DNA of 64,000 nt from CAZOKZ01 sp964580585 (lineage in GTDB: Bacteria > Sumerlaeota > Sumerlaeia > SLMS01 > JAHLLQ01): the NCBI GenBank assembly GCA_964580585.1, contig CAZOKZ010000011.1:1-64000 (forward strand), read 5' to 3'. Shown one piece after another: positions 25,354 to 34,630 of the stretch (the stretch's first letter is position 1; each line of letters starts with the position of its first letter). The position numbers and the translations under genes are program-made. A model generated the notes under the pieces. It searched no databases. It worked only from the letters and a program-made list of their open reading frames with translations, and was not told where the DNA came from.

Positions 25354-26790
25354 TTACTGCGCTTTTTTCAGCGCCATTTGCATGAATTTCAACTTATGGT
25401 GCAACTCTTTCCATTCGTTGATGGCGGTTGAGTCAGCCACAATGCCACCGCCACTGTAAAGGTGGATACGGCGGTCATTGAAAACCGTCGCGGTACGAAT
25501 GGGCAGGTTGAATTCGCAGTCGCCGCGTGCATCAATCCATCCGAGCGCTCCGCAATAAATGCCGCGCGGATGCTGCTCGATTTCACCGATGATTTCCATC
25601 GAACGACGTTTTGGCGCGCCGGTAACGGAACCGCCCGGAAACAACGAGACCAGGATTTCACGCCATGTAACGTGAGACCGCAACGTACCCGTTACCGTCG
25701 ATTCCATGTGCAGCACGGTGGGGTGCGTGGTGATTTCCATCAACGGATCGACTCGAATGCTGCCGTATTCACAAAGTCGGCCGAGATCGTTGCGCTCAAG
25801 ATCGACGATCATCACGTGTTCGGCGCGGTCCTTGGTGGACGAAGCCAGTGCGAGAGCCGTCATTTGGGTCGATGCTTTATCGCCCCGTGGGCGTGTGCCT
25901 TTGATCGGCTTGGTGACGATCGTGCGACCCCACTTGCGTACAAGCAATTCGGGTGAAAACGATACGTGCGAACATCCAACGCCACGCACAAACGCCCCGT
26001 AACGTTCGCCACCTTCCTGTAAACCGGCGGCAAAAATACGCTCGGCGGAAGCAGACGTCTGGCCTTCGAAACGCACCGTCATGTTGGCTTGGTAAATGTC
26101 GCCCGCAGCCAAGTGGGCTTTGATTTTATCGATGGCGGTGGAATATTCCTCAAACGACATACAGGGTTTGGGTTCCACGCCGGGCAATTGAATTGGATCG
26201 AGCGGCGAACGCGTGGCGGATTTGGGTTTATCCGGCATCATCATCGGCGGGCGGGGCCAATCGGTCAGCCGATCGGGAATCGTCCAACCGCGCCAGCTTG
26301 CTAATCGCGAAGCGGGTCGCCCAACCAACGACCAACGGCCGTTCATCAGGGCAAATCCGGTGGCATGAAAGGCAACGAAGAGTTCATCGACTTCATTACG
26401 GTCGGCGTGAGGAAAACAATTTTCGTGTGGATTGATATGGCGGCCAAATTCGTAGGAAGCGCCGACGATGGCGACAGGACACGCGGGACGGAGGAATAAT
26501 TTCCGTGCCGTGCCTTTCGCCGATTCCACCAGACATTTGAAAATTTCGTCGATCCATTTGTAGGGAGTCACGATGCAATCGTCATGAGAGGCGATTATTT
26601 CGCCTTCGGGTGTTTCAACCCGTGTTCCCTGACGATTGACACGCAAAATCAGAATAGGCGTGGGCAGCAACAACGGCGGGTGGTCCCATCCGTTTTCGTC
26701 GGAGGGCCACAGCATCGCTGATCCGGGCATTCTTCCCAGTTGCGGTAATTTCACAGAATAAGTTCCTGGCCTATCTATCGACATAGCCAT
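25354..26790 (-). CDS. pabB: Aminodeoxychorismate synthase component I (PabB-like)
   Basis: The protein has 478 residues and belongs to the chorismate-utilising family. It would convert chorismate with ammonia to 4-amino-4-deoxychorismate for folate. Conserved motifs are TKPIKGTRPRGD, with the Lys that marks PabB rather than anthranilate synthase TrpE (Ala there), then VDLERNDLGR and FPGGSVTGAPKRRSMEII near the C-terminus. No glutamine amidotransferase subunit or lyase is adjacent. One copy of the dispersed 9-mer is at 26485-26493. It probably forms a transcript with mutY. A second in-frame ATG lies 6 bases downstream of the chosen start. Confidence 0.85.
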   Translation of the reverse strand: MAMSIDRPGTYSVKLPQLGRMPGSAMLWPSDENGWDHPPLLLPTPILILRVNRQGTRVETPEGEIIASHDDCIVTPYKWIDEIFKCLVESAKGTARKLFLRPACPVAIVGASYEFGRHINPHENCFPHADRNEVDELFVAFHATGFALMNGRWSLVGRPASRLASWRGWTIPDRLTDWPRPPMMMPDKPKSATRSPLDPIQLPGVEPKPCMSFEEYSTAIDKIKAHLAAGDIYQANMTVRFEGQTSASAERIFAAGLQEGGERYGAFVRGVGCSHVSFSPELLVRKWGRTIVTKPIKGTRPRGDKASTQMTALALASSTKDRAEHVMIVDLERNDLGRLCEYGSIRVDPLMEITTHPTVLHMESTVTGTLRSHVTWREILVSLFPGGSVTGAPKRRSMEIIGEIEQHPRGIYCGALGWIDARGDCEFNLPIRTATVFNDRRIHLYSGGGIVADSTAINEWKELHHKLKFMQMALKKAQ

Positions 26791-26897
26791 TTTATAGAAT
26801 CAGCCCCTTCGGGTTCGTTCTCGGTGCCGAGTTCTCCCGTGAACAACGGACTTTCGAACCTCGATTGCTTATGAACGATCTCGAATCAGAATGCAAT

Positions 26898-29666
26898 CTA
26901 AAGTTCCGCTACGACTCGAAAACCAATGTTCCGGCCACTGGTGTCGAATGGAACTCTTTGACGGGCGGCGCTGCGCGCTTCAGCCGGTCCCTCCAGATAA
27001 CTGCCGCCCCGCAAGACGATTTCCACGCCTTTGGAGGGCGGTTGGGGATTGGTCACTTTGCTGCCGGGCAGCCGAACGGTGTAGTATCCGCGTGTGAATT
27101 CCCATACGTTGCCGTGAACGCCATATAATCCCCACAAGTTCGGTGGCAGTTCACTGACGGGTTGCAGGTCCTTCGCATTTTCGCTCAACGGTGTCAGGGG
27201 ATAGACCTCCTGTCCATTGATATTCGCCAAGTCGCTGGTAATGATCGGTCCAAACGTAAATGGAGTGGTTGTCGTGGCCCGACACGCGTACTCCCATTGT
27301 GCTTCCGTCGGCAGGCGGAAGGTGATTCCAGTCATATCCGACAATTTCTGGCAATACTCTTCGGCTTCCCGATGCGTGATGTTGCTCATAGGCAAATGCG
27401 GGCTGCCGGCAATCGTTTCCTGCCCCATGACGGCACGCCACTGTGCTCGCGAGATTTCTGTTTGGCTCATGTAAAAGGGGAGCTCGAACTGTACTTTTGT
27501 CAGCGGCCCTTCGTCTTCATGGCGACTGTATTCATCCAAAGGCGAACCCATGACGAATTCGCCAGGAGGCAATTCCGCCATCACCAGTTCAATTCCGGTA
27601 TCGAGCGGCACGCGGAATGTGTGAATGCTGGAAAGCGGAGTGGGTGGCGTTGGAACGGGTAACGTTTCAGGCGTCGGCACAGGTGTTGGTGTCGGCGTAG
27701 CTGTTTTTGTTGGTTTTACCGGCTCAGGGGTTTCCCGCGAATCCGGCAGCGGTGTCATCGTGGGGCGCACCAAGGCTACCTTTGTGGGCTCGGGCGTTGG
27801 AGTTGGTGTTTCAACTGGCGTAGTTCCGCCATTGTTTTTCGAGTCGTCGTTATCCAGGCTGCTCACAAAGGAAACTCCCGCCGCGATAATGCCGACAACG
27901 AATAAAGCGCCCAGGAAACCGGCAATCATCAACATACGCCGACGCTTGGCAGCTTCCTTTATGGCTGTATCTTCGGGGGCAAAGACCGCTTCGGTTAATG
28001 AAGAGGGCTGATGATTGGATGTGCCCGAGGACGAAGTCATCCAGGCTGACGAACTGCCGGGGGCCGAAGGCGTAATACTGGGGCGAAAACGACCTTCGCT
28101 GATCTTCGATGACTTGCCTGTTTTTTCCTCGGCCATCTTGGCCATTTCTTCCAATCCCATCGGCTTTTTGGGCTTTCGGAATTGGCTGCCAGTCGAACCT
28201 TCCTCGTCTTTTTGCGCTTCCAGATCGCGCCGTAATTCTTGTTCTTTCGCCCTTCTTTCTTGCCTTTCTTTGCGCGTTTCTTCGAGGCGTTCTTTAGGCA
28301 CGGACGTCACCAAGTTCTCTTGCATCTTGAGAGCCAGGTTCGGTTTGGGCAGTACAGGCTTGGATTCCACGGGTGGCAGTGTTGATTTCGGAGGCGCCGA
28401 CACCACAGGCTCCACCGGGGGATTCGGTGAGGAAGCAGACGGAGACGAAGAGACAGGCTCGGAGCTTTCCGGCTCGGAACTGGGATAATCCTGGAGGTTC
28501 GGGTCCAGGATGGACGGCGCAAATAGTTGCTCCGTCTTGTAACGCGGCAACGGCTCGGGCGTAGGCAACGGCGGAGAGGACGGTTTTAATTTCGGGCGCG
28601 GCACCTTGGGGCGCATTTTCTTCACCCGCGCACGCGGGTCGCCTGTCGAAGAAGGTTTTTTGTCGGACGGATGGCGCTTCGGAGGCGCATCTTTGGGAGG
28701 AGGCAGTTCATCGGGCCGCACGACAAGCGTTTGCGTTCCATGCAGGACTGCATTCAACGCGGTCGCCAATTGAGCCGCGGATTCAAACCGCTCGCGCGGA
28801 CGCTTCGACATGCACTGAAGAATCACTTCTTCGAGCGCAGACGATAAATTGGGATTCAGCGTGCTTGGCTTGTCCGGCGGCTGGTTGACGTGGCACATAC
28901 ACACCGTAATATCGTTATCATCGACAAACGGTACCTTGGAGGTCGCCATGTGATAGAGCGTGCACCCCAACGAATAAATGTCCGTCCGACCATCGAGCGG
29001 GTTGCTCAGGATTTGTTCCGGCGACATGTACTGCACTGTGCCGAACACCATGCCTGCCGCTGTGCGGCCCATGGTCTGGTTCACATCGCGCGCGATGGAG
29101 AAATCGAGTAGTTTGACGTGTTTTTCTTCGGTAATGATGATGTTGGCGGGCTTGACGTCGCGGTGCAACACGTTGCGGGCATGGGCGTAATCCAGCGCCT
29201 TGGCAACCGCGATACCGACTTCGCAAATCCATTCGTTGATAAAAACACGCCGTTCGGTGTTCGATACGTCGAGAACGTCTTTCAGGATGCCGAATTTTTC
29301 CAGCGCGATTCGCTTGTTCAGAAACTTCGAGACCGGTGGGCCTTCGAGAAGTTCCATGATCAGATAAATGGCTTCTTCGTCGCGATAAACGTCGTAGAGA
29401 GAAACAATGTTCGGATGATTTAAACGCGCAATGGTGAGGGCTTCGTCCTCAAGACGACCCGGGTCCTGGCCCGCATCCTGGGACTCTTTGATGTTACAGG
29501 TTTTGACGGCCACATATCGCTGGAGCTTGGGCTGCCACGCCTTATACACCTTCCCCATCGCTCCTTTGCCAAGGATCGAATGGGCTTCAAAGCCGGGTGG
29601 CATGCGTTCACTCATTATCTCTGGCCGACCGTTCGGTGACATCAACGCACCAGCATAGCCTTTCAT
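26898..29666 (-). CDS. Serine/threonine protein kinase fused to a formylglycine-generating-enzyme-like domain
   Basis: The protein has 922 residues. The N-terminal Hanks-type kinase has a glycine loop GKGAMGKV (33-40), Lys55, HRDVKPANI (168-176) and DFS at 188-190 in place of DFG. A long Pro/Ser- and Lys/Glu-rich cytoplasmic linker (about 320-575) leads to a membrane helix (LMIAGFLGALFVVGIIAAGV). A Pro/Thr-rich stalk follows and then a SUMF1/FGE-sulfatase-like domain (686-922) with GEFVMGSP, TEISRAQW, RLPTEAQWEYACR, GNVWEF and RGGSYL. The C-terminal domain would be extracytoplasmic and may bind a ligand as a sensor. The start could also be MSERM, 17 residues in. Confidence 0.88.
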   Translation of the reverse strand: MKGYAGALMSPNGRPEIMSERMPPGFEAHSILGKGAMGKVYKAWQPKLQRYVAVKTCNIKESQDAGQDPGRLEDEALTIARLNHPNIVSLYDVYRDEEAIYLIMELLEGPPVSKFLNKRIALEKFGILKDVLDVSNTERRVFINEWICEVGIAVAKALDYAHARNVLHRDVKPANIIITEEKHVKLLDFSIARDVNQTMGRTAAGMVFGTVQYMSPEQILSNPLDGRTDIYSLGCTLYHMATSKVPFVDDNDITVCMCHVNQPPDKPSTLNPNLSSALEEVILQCMSKRPRERFESAAQLATALNAVLHGTQTLVVRPDELPPPKDAPPKRHPSDKKPSSTGDPRARVKKMRPKVPRPKLKPSSPPLPTPEPLPRYKTEQLFAPSILDPNLQDYPSSEPESSEPVSSSPSASSPNPPVEPVVSAPPKSTLPPVESKPVLPKPNLALKMQENLVTSVPKERLEETRKERQERRAKEQELRRDLEAQKDEEGSTGSQFRKPKKPMGLEEMAKMAEEKTGKSSKISEGRFRPSITPSAPGSSSAWMTSSSGTSNHQPSSLTEAVFAPEDTAIKEAAKRRRMLMIAGFLGALFVVGIIAAGVSFVSSLDNDDSKNNGGTTPVETPTPTPEPTKVALVRPTMTPLPDSRETPEPVKPTKTATPTPTPVPTPETLPVPTPPTPLSSIHTFRVPLDTGIELVMAELPPGEFVMGSPLDEYSRHEDEGPLTKVQFELPFYMSQTEISRAQWRAVMGQETIAGSPHLPMSNITHREAEEYCQKLSDMTGITFRLPTEAQWEYACRATTTTPFTFGPIITSDLANINGQEVYPLTPLSENAKDLQPVSELPPNLWGLYGVHGNVWEFTRGYYTVRLPGSKVTNPQPPSKGVEIVLRGGSYLEGPAEARSAARQRVPFDTSGRNIGFRVVAEL

Positions 29667-29865
29667 TCGGCGTTCTTGTCAGCAGAAAACCACCTTGCTG
29701 ACCTAGATTTTCAACCCCTAACCCGTTCGGTCTCAAGTCGGCGTCCGTAAAATTTCGTCGAACGGGGGTCGGATACATCTTCATGCTAGCATCGGCAAAA
29801 GCATCCAGGACATAGTCCACCCACATTGAGCACGAACTCTACCGAAGGGCAACACCTTCCTGAAC

Positions 29866-30992
29866 ATGATGAAAAATTCAACCGAGAAAACCACTCCCGC
29901 CGAGGACGATTGCTTTTCTTTCGCCCTCCATGCCACCGATGGGTATGCCCGGTGCGGGACATATCAGACCGCACACGGTCCGGTGCACACCCCTTGTTTC
30001 ATGCCCGTTGGCACCAAAGCCTCGGTCAAAGCCCTGCTCTCGGACGATCTGAAAACCCTGGGCGCGCAAATGATTCTGGCCAACACGTTCCATTTGCATC
30101 TGCGTCCGGGAGAAGCCGTTATCGAACAATTGGGAGAGCTTCACGGCTTCATGCGCTACAACGGACCGATCCTGACCGACTCGGGGGGCTTTCAAGTCTT
30201 CAGTCTCGCTGAATTGCGCGCCATCGATGAGAACGGCGTCAAGTTCCGTTCGCCTCTCGATGGCTCTTTGATCGACCTGACACCGGAAAAATCCATCGAA
30301 ATCCAGCGCGCGCTCGGCCCCGACGTGGTCATGGCCTTCGATGAATGCCCCAACGCCGGGATGACCGGCAAGCAATTGACCGACTCGACCGACCGCACGC
30401 TGCGCTGGCTGGAGCGTTGTTTGTCGGTGGAACTCAAGCCTCATCAGGCGCTGTTCCCCATCGTCCAGGGCGGCATGGATGGCGAACTGCGCCGGTCGTC
30501 CGCGCGACGCACGCGCGAAATCGCTCCCAACGCCCCCGGTTATGCCATCGGCGGCCTCTCGGTTGGCGAAAGCCGCGAACTGACCTACCAAATGCTCGAG
30601 CATTCGGTTTCCGAACTTCCCACCCAGCGCCCTCGCTACTTCATGGGCCTGGGCACGCCAACGGACCTGATCGAAGCCGTGGACCGAGGGGTGGATTTGT
30701 TCGACTGCGTGCTGCCCACACGCAACGCCCGCAACGGACGGGTGTTTTGCCCGGGAGGCGACCTGAACCTGCGCAACGCCCAGTTCATCGACGACCCGCG
30801 CCCGATTATGGAGGGCTGCGATTGCCCAACGTGCATGGGTGGGTATTCGCGCGGATACCTGAGCCATCTGAATCGACAGGGAGAAATCTCGGCGTCGATC
30901 CTGACGACGCTGCATAATGTGCGTTACATGCTGCGCCTGTGCGAAGACATGCGCGCCGCCATCCGCGCAGGCCAGTGGCAGGAGTTCAAGGC
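29866..30992 (+). CDS. tgt: Queuine tRNA-ribosyltransferase, 3' end lost in the assembly gap
   Basis: 375 residues are visible before the run of N. Tgt exchanges guanine at position 34 of GUN-anticodon tRNAs for preQ1. The base-recognition segment TDSGGFQVFSL (Asp105), the nucleophile-region motif FDCVLPTRNARNGR and the zinc ligands CDCPTC...H are all present. Only a short C-terminal tail is missing, judged by the family length of about 370-390. The reading frame running on past the N is an artefact. The first of two consecutive ATG codons is used. Confidence 0.93.
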
Positions 30993-31092
30993 NNNNNNNN
31001 NNNNNNNNNNNNNNNNNNNNNNNNNNNNNNNNNNNNNNNNNNNNNNNNNNNNNNNNNNNNNNNNNNNNNNNNNNNNNNNNNNNNNNNNNNNN
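30993..31092. other. Assembly gap, 100 N
   Basis: Exactly 100 ambiguous bases, the usual placeholder for a scaffold gap of unknown length. It truncates tgt on the left and the Wzt-like gene on the right, which converge here. Distances across it are not reliable. Confidence 0.99.
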
Positions 31093-32343
31093 CACGCTCC
31101 ACTCCGCCATCGGAGCAAACACCACGTTCCCCATGGGAAGCAGCACTTCATCCGTGTGCGTGTGGAACTCCAGCCCGTCGATCCGGCGGTCGAGCACCAC
31201 GCCTGGTTCGCCGTCGGTCACGAGCGCCGCGCTGACCAGATGCCGCCCGCGCAGCAACGGCCACGAATCGACTTCGTACACAATCGGACCGCCCGCACCG
31301 GGCGCAAGCACGTCGGTCTGGTCCTCGAACAGCCGTCGCCCGTCCGGCCAACGCACGCAGAACTGAAGCCGGTACGGTACCCGTGCGCGGTCGCCATCGA
31401 CCTCGAACACCAAGCGCGCCGTCTCGCCCGTTGAGAGGCGGTCAACCGTTTGGCCGTTGCCATTTTCCAGCCGCATGGCCGCGAGGCGCGGCAGGTCCTT
31501 GCCCGTGAACGATTCCAGCCCGCGTTCGGCGCGCTCGCCGTCCGGCACCTCGGCCACGACGGGGCGTTTGCGCGAAAGAAAATGGCTGCCTGGCATGGAA
31601 AGTTCCAGCACATGATGGCGGTATCGCTGCACCACATCGGGAGCGGGACCATCTTCGAGAATTTTGCCGTGTTCGATCCAGATCAGGCGCTCGCATGTGT
31701 CGCGCGCCGCGGTCAGCACATGAGTGACGACGAGGATGGTCGCGCCTTCGTCGTGCAGTTCGAGAATTCGCCCGAGGCCACGTTGCTGGAATTCGGAATC
31801 GCCAACGGCCAAAATTTCATCGACCAGAATAATGTCCGGATCGACGTGCAACGCCACGCTGCACGCCAGCCGCGCATACATCCCGGACGAGTAGTGTTTC
31901 ACCGGCTCGTACAAAAATTTCCGCAGCCCGGAAAACTCGATGATGCGTTCGAGGCGTTCGTGAATATCCTCGCGGGTCATGCCCATCATGATGCCGTTGT
32001 AAAAAATGTTTTCCATGCCGCTGAGTTCGGGATGAAACCCGACCCCCAATTCGAGCATCGAGGCAATTCGCCCGCGCGTGCGCACCGTGCCGGTAGTAGG
32101 CTGCATAATACCAGCGGTCAGCTTGAGCACCGTGGATTTACCCGCGCCATTTGTTCCCAAAATGCCGAGCATTTGCCCGCGAGGAACATCGAGCGTCACA
32201 TTGTGCAGGGCGTCGAACGGTTCGCGGCGCAAGTGCTCGAACAGTTTGTTCACCGCCCACGCCCCGAGCCGCGGCGAGGCGCGTTTCTGGATGTAGTACG
32301 TTTTGGTGACGTGGCGGAATTCGATGGCGTTAACGGCGGTCAT
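31093..32343 (-). CDS. ABC transporter ATP-binding protein for polysaccharide export (Wzt-like), 3' end in gap
   Basis: 417 residues are visible. The ABC domain (about 1-245) has Walker A GTNGAGKST, the short signature YSSGMYARL typical of O-antigen/teichoic-acid exporters (Wzt, TagH) and Walker B IILVDEILAVGD. It also has ELGVGFHPELSGMENI, diagnostic for this branch. A beta-sandwich C-terminal domain (about 300-415) resembles the Wzt carbohydrate-binding domain that recognises the capped polysaccharide. The partner permease Wzm is not in the window. It begins 12 bases after pcm. Only a few C-terminal residues should be missing. Confidence 0.88.
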
Positions 32344-32355
32344 TCACTGTTCGAG

Positions 32356-33108
32356 TCATGGGGATTCGGTGTCTTCGACGAGAGGCACGAAGCGCACGTT
32401 CATCAGATCCTCGACCAGGAAATCGTCGGCGCATCGTACCCAGCGGCGCAATTTCTGGCAGTCCTCGGAAAGCGGCGCAAGGTAAGGCTCGCCTTCGGGG
32501 GCGATCAGAATACCGCCCGGGGCCAGTTGCTCCAATAACTCCGGACGTAACTTCCGGGCGGCTGCGGTGACCAAAATGCGATCGTAGGGTGCTTTTTCTC
32601 TCCAACCGAAAGACCCGTCGGCAACATGAAACTCGACATTGAAGAGACCCAGTTCGCTCAATGTGATGCGCGCCATGTCCGACAATTCAGGTACGCGTTC
32701 GATGGTAACGACTTCCCGGCACAATCGCGCCAAAATCGCCGTCTGGTATCCGCTGCCGGTGCCGATTTCCAACACCCGATGCGACGATTCGATACGCAAC
32801 AACTCGGTCATCGCCGCCACGATGTAGGGCTGGCTGATGGTTTGCTCGAATCCGATGGGAAGCGGGTTGTCCTCGAACGCGCGGCGCTCGAATTCTCCGG
32901 GCACAAAACGTCGCCGGTCGATTTGCATCATCGCCTCGATCACACGCGGATCGCGAATGCCTCGGCGGCGGATTTGCTCGCGCACCATTTGCTCGGCGGG
33001 AGACGGAAACCGAACCGGTTGAGAACGTTTGCTTCGCCCAAGGGGACGGAGATTACGAATTAACTGGCGCAACCGCGCATTGGCGACCATCGGCAGGACT
33101 CGATTCAT
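32356..33108 (-). CDS. pcm: Protein-L-isoaspartate O-methyltransferase
   Basis: The protein has 250 residues and repairs isoaspartyl damage with S-adenosylmethionine. The family core is clear: VREQIRRRGIRDPRVIEAM, FVPGEF, LPIGFEQTISQPYIVAAMTELL, the SAM loop VLEIGTGSGYQTAIL and DRILVTAAA. An N-terminal basic extension of about 35 residues (RLRQLIRNLRPLGRSKRSQ) is unusual, and one copy of the dispersed 9-mer (33043-33051) codes for part of it. The true start may lie further in, near MVREQI. Confidence 0.92.
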   Translation of the reverse strand: MNRVLPMVANARLRQLIRNLRPLGRSKRSQPVRFPSPAEQMVREQIRRRGIRDPRVIEAMMQIDRRRFVPGEFERRAFEDNPLPIGFEQTISQPYIVAAMTELLRIESSHRVLEIGTGSGYQTAILARLCREVVTIERVPELSDMARITLSELGLFNVEFHVADGSFGWREKAPYDRILVTAAARKLRPELLEQLAPGGILIAPEGEPYLAPLSEDCQKLRRWVRCADDFLVEDLMNVRFVPLVEDTESP

Positions 33109-33186
33109 ACAAAAAGTTGAGAGGAATTTTCACGAGCCAATGGTATTCCAAGAGCCTTGATTATGCAAGCCGGGTTATTACGGATC

Positions 33187-33262
33187 ACCGCTAAGTCTCA
33201 AAGCACCTCGAAGATAAAAACATTTTTCTTTTATGTTCCTTCGCGGCTTGACGCCTTTGCGG
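33187..33262. repeat. Second inverted repeat of the ACCGC / GCGGT family
   Basis: The left arm CACCGCTAAGTCTCAAAGC and the right arm TTCGCGGCTTGACGCC-TTTGCGGT are imperfect inverted copies separated by an A/T-rich loop. The flanks TTATTACGG and TCATTATTCC also match the element at 24105-24201. It lies just beyond the stop codon of the PfpI-like gene and can act as its terminator. Confidence 0.6.
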
Positions 33263-33265
33263 TCA

Positions 33266-33805
33266 TTATTCCGTTCCCAAAAACTTCAAACACTCGCGCA
33301 TCATGGCGGGCAGGTCCGGCGGCGTGCGCGACGTGATCAGGTTTTTGTCCACCACGACTTCGTGGTCGGAATAGACACCGCCCGCGTTGATGCAGTCGGT
33401 TTTAATCGCGCTGACACACGTGAAGTGCCGCCCCTGGAGCACGTCGGATTCGCACAGCAACCACGGTCCGTGGCAAATCGACGCGATCAGCCCGCCTTTG
33501 GCATCGATGTCCTTCACCAGTTTCACCATGTGCGCGTTGCGGCGCATTTTATCCGGCGCATAACCGCCCGGCACAATAACGCCGTCGAACATCGAGGCCT
33601 TGGCTTTGGCCGCCGCCATGTCCGACACTACCGGGTAGCCGTGTTTGCTGGTGTACGTGACGCCTTTTTCCGGGCCAACGATGGTGACTTTCACGCCCGC
33701 TTCGCGCAGACGCAAAATCGGGTACCATGCTTCGAGGTCTTCATAGATATTTTCCACCAACACTGCGATGTGCTTTGGTTTACGCGTTGTCGATTTTTTA
33801 GCCAT
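33266..33805 (-). CDS. DJ-1/PfpI family protein
   Basis: The protein has 179 residues and the class I glutamine amidotransferase-like fold. The nucleophile elbow SICHGPWLL carries the conserved Cys (about residue 112) followed by His. It resembles PfpI/YhbO-type proteins, reported as proteases or as glyoxalase-like deglycases with stress roles. An N-terminal MAKKSTTRKPKH tail precedes the first strand. AGGAG lies 9 bases upstream of the ATG. It is a single gene. Confidence 0.88.
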   Translation of the reverse strand: MAKKSTTRKPKHIAVLVENIYEDLEAWYPILRLREAGVKVTIVGPEKGVTYTSKHGYPVVSDMAAAKAKASMFDGVIVPGGYAPDKMRRNAHMVKLVKDIDAKGGLIASICHGPWLLCESDVLQGRHFTCVSAIKTDCINAGGVYSDHEVVVDKNLITSRTPPDLPAMMRECLKFLGTE

Positions 33806-33825
33806 TGGGAAAAACTCCTAAATTT

Positions 33826-34003
33826 AAGGATGAGGGATGAAGGATGAGTTTAAGAGGCAAAGACAAAGATCAGAGTTCGAATTTCAAATTCTAACAGAAA
33901 CGAGGGAGAATGGAGAAAATATAAAGTAGAAAATTGTTTCTTCACTCTATTTTCCCGTCCCGTCAATCCTGGCCGAACATCCTTCAACCTTCATCCTTTA
34001 ACA
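33826..34003. repeat. Intergenic spacer flanked by GGATGAAGGATGA-type words
   Basis: Left (about 33829-33850, TAAGGATGAGGGATGAAGG) and right (about 33980-34003, CCTTCAACCTTCATCC) ends are imperfect inverted copies. A similar string CCTTCATCCTTTCC occurs near 4765. No gene lies inside. Short simple-sequence origin is possible. Confidence 0.45.
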
Positions 34004-34452
34004 ATCTCGTCGCTATCCAGCAAAATCGTGACCGGTCCGTCGTTGATCAAATCAACCTGCATCATCGCGCCGAATTCTCCGGTTTCGACGGGGCCACCTG
34101 AATATCGCGCCCGGACGGCATCGAGGAACTGGTCGTAGAGCACGATGGCTTTTTCCGGCGCGAGCGCTCGCGTGAACGACGGACGGCGGCCTTTGCGAAT
34201 ATCGGCGTAGAGCGTGAATTGCGAAATGGCCAGAATTCCCCCGGCCACGTCTTCGAGTGCGAGGTTCGTATTGCCGTTTTCGTCGGCGAAAATCCGCAGG
34301 CCGACCAGCTTGTCTACCACCTTGGGCAGAAGCGCTTCCGTGTCGCCTTCGCAAAAACCAACCAGCGCCACAATCCCCCGCCCGATGCGCCCTGCCACAC
34401 GGTCGCCAATGGTCACGTGGGCTTCTGAAACTCGTTGGATTACAATACGCAT
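33991..34452 (-). CDS. dtd: D-aminoacyl-tRNA deacylase
   Basis: The protein has 153 residues, the usual length. It removes D-amino acids, and glycine from tRNA-Ala, as a proofreading enzyme. Both signatures are present: SQFTLYAD with the SQxxL active-site motif and NDGPVTILLD with the Gly-Pro motif that excludes L-amino acids. The opening MRIVIQRVSEAHVTI is canonical. It is a single gene. Confidence 0.95.
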   Translation of the reverse strand: MRIVIQRVSEAHVTIGDRVAGRIGRGIVALVGFCEGDTEALLPKVVDKLVGLRIFADENGNTNLALEDVAGGILAISQFTLYADIRKGRRPSFTRALAPEKAIVLYDQFLDAVRARYSGGPVETGEFGAMMQVDLINDGPVTILLDSDEIVKG

Positions 34453-34630
34453 GCGGGGGTCTCGCTTTTGCTTGAGGATTTGAACCGTCCTGGCTTGATT
34501 GGGCTATTGGGTCAAGGGAAGCTAAAGGATTCGCTTCATCTTCGCATTGCGGATCAATTGCTGAATGTCACAATTAACGACTGCGAGCGGTTAAAGTATC
34601 GGAGTACAGGGAATTCAAGAGGAGTGCATT

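Noticed and set aside
29878..31092. Long minus-strand frame running across the N gap into tgt
   Set aside because: The frame is joined only through translated N. Left of the gap it is antisense to the well-supported tgt gene.
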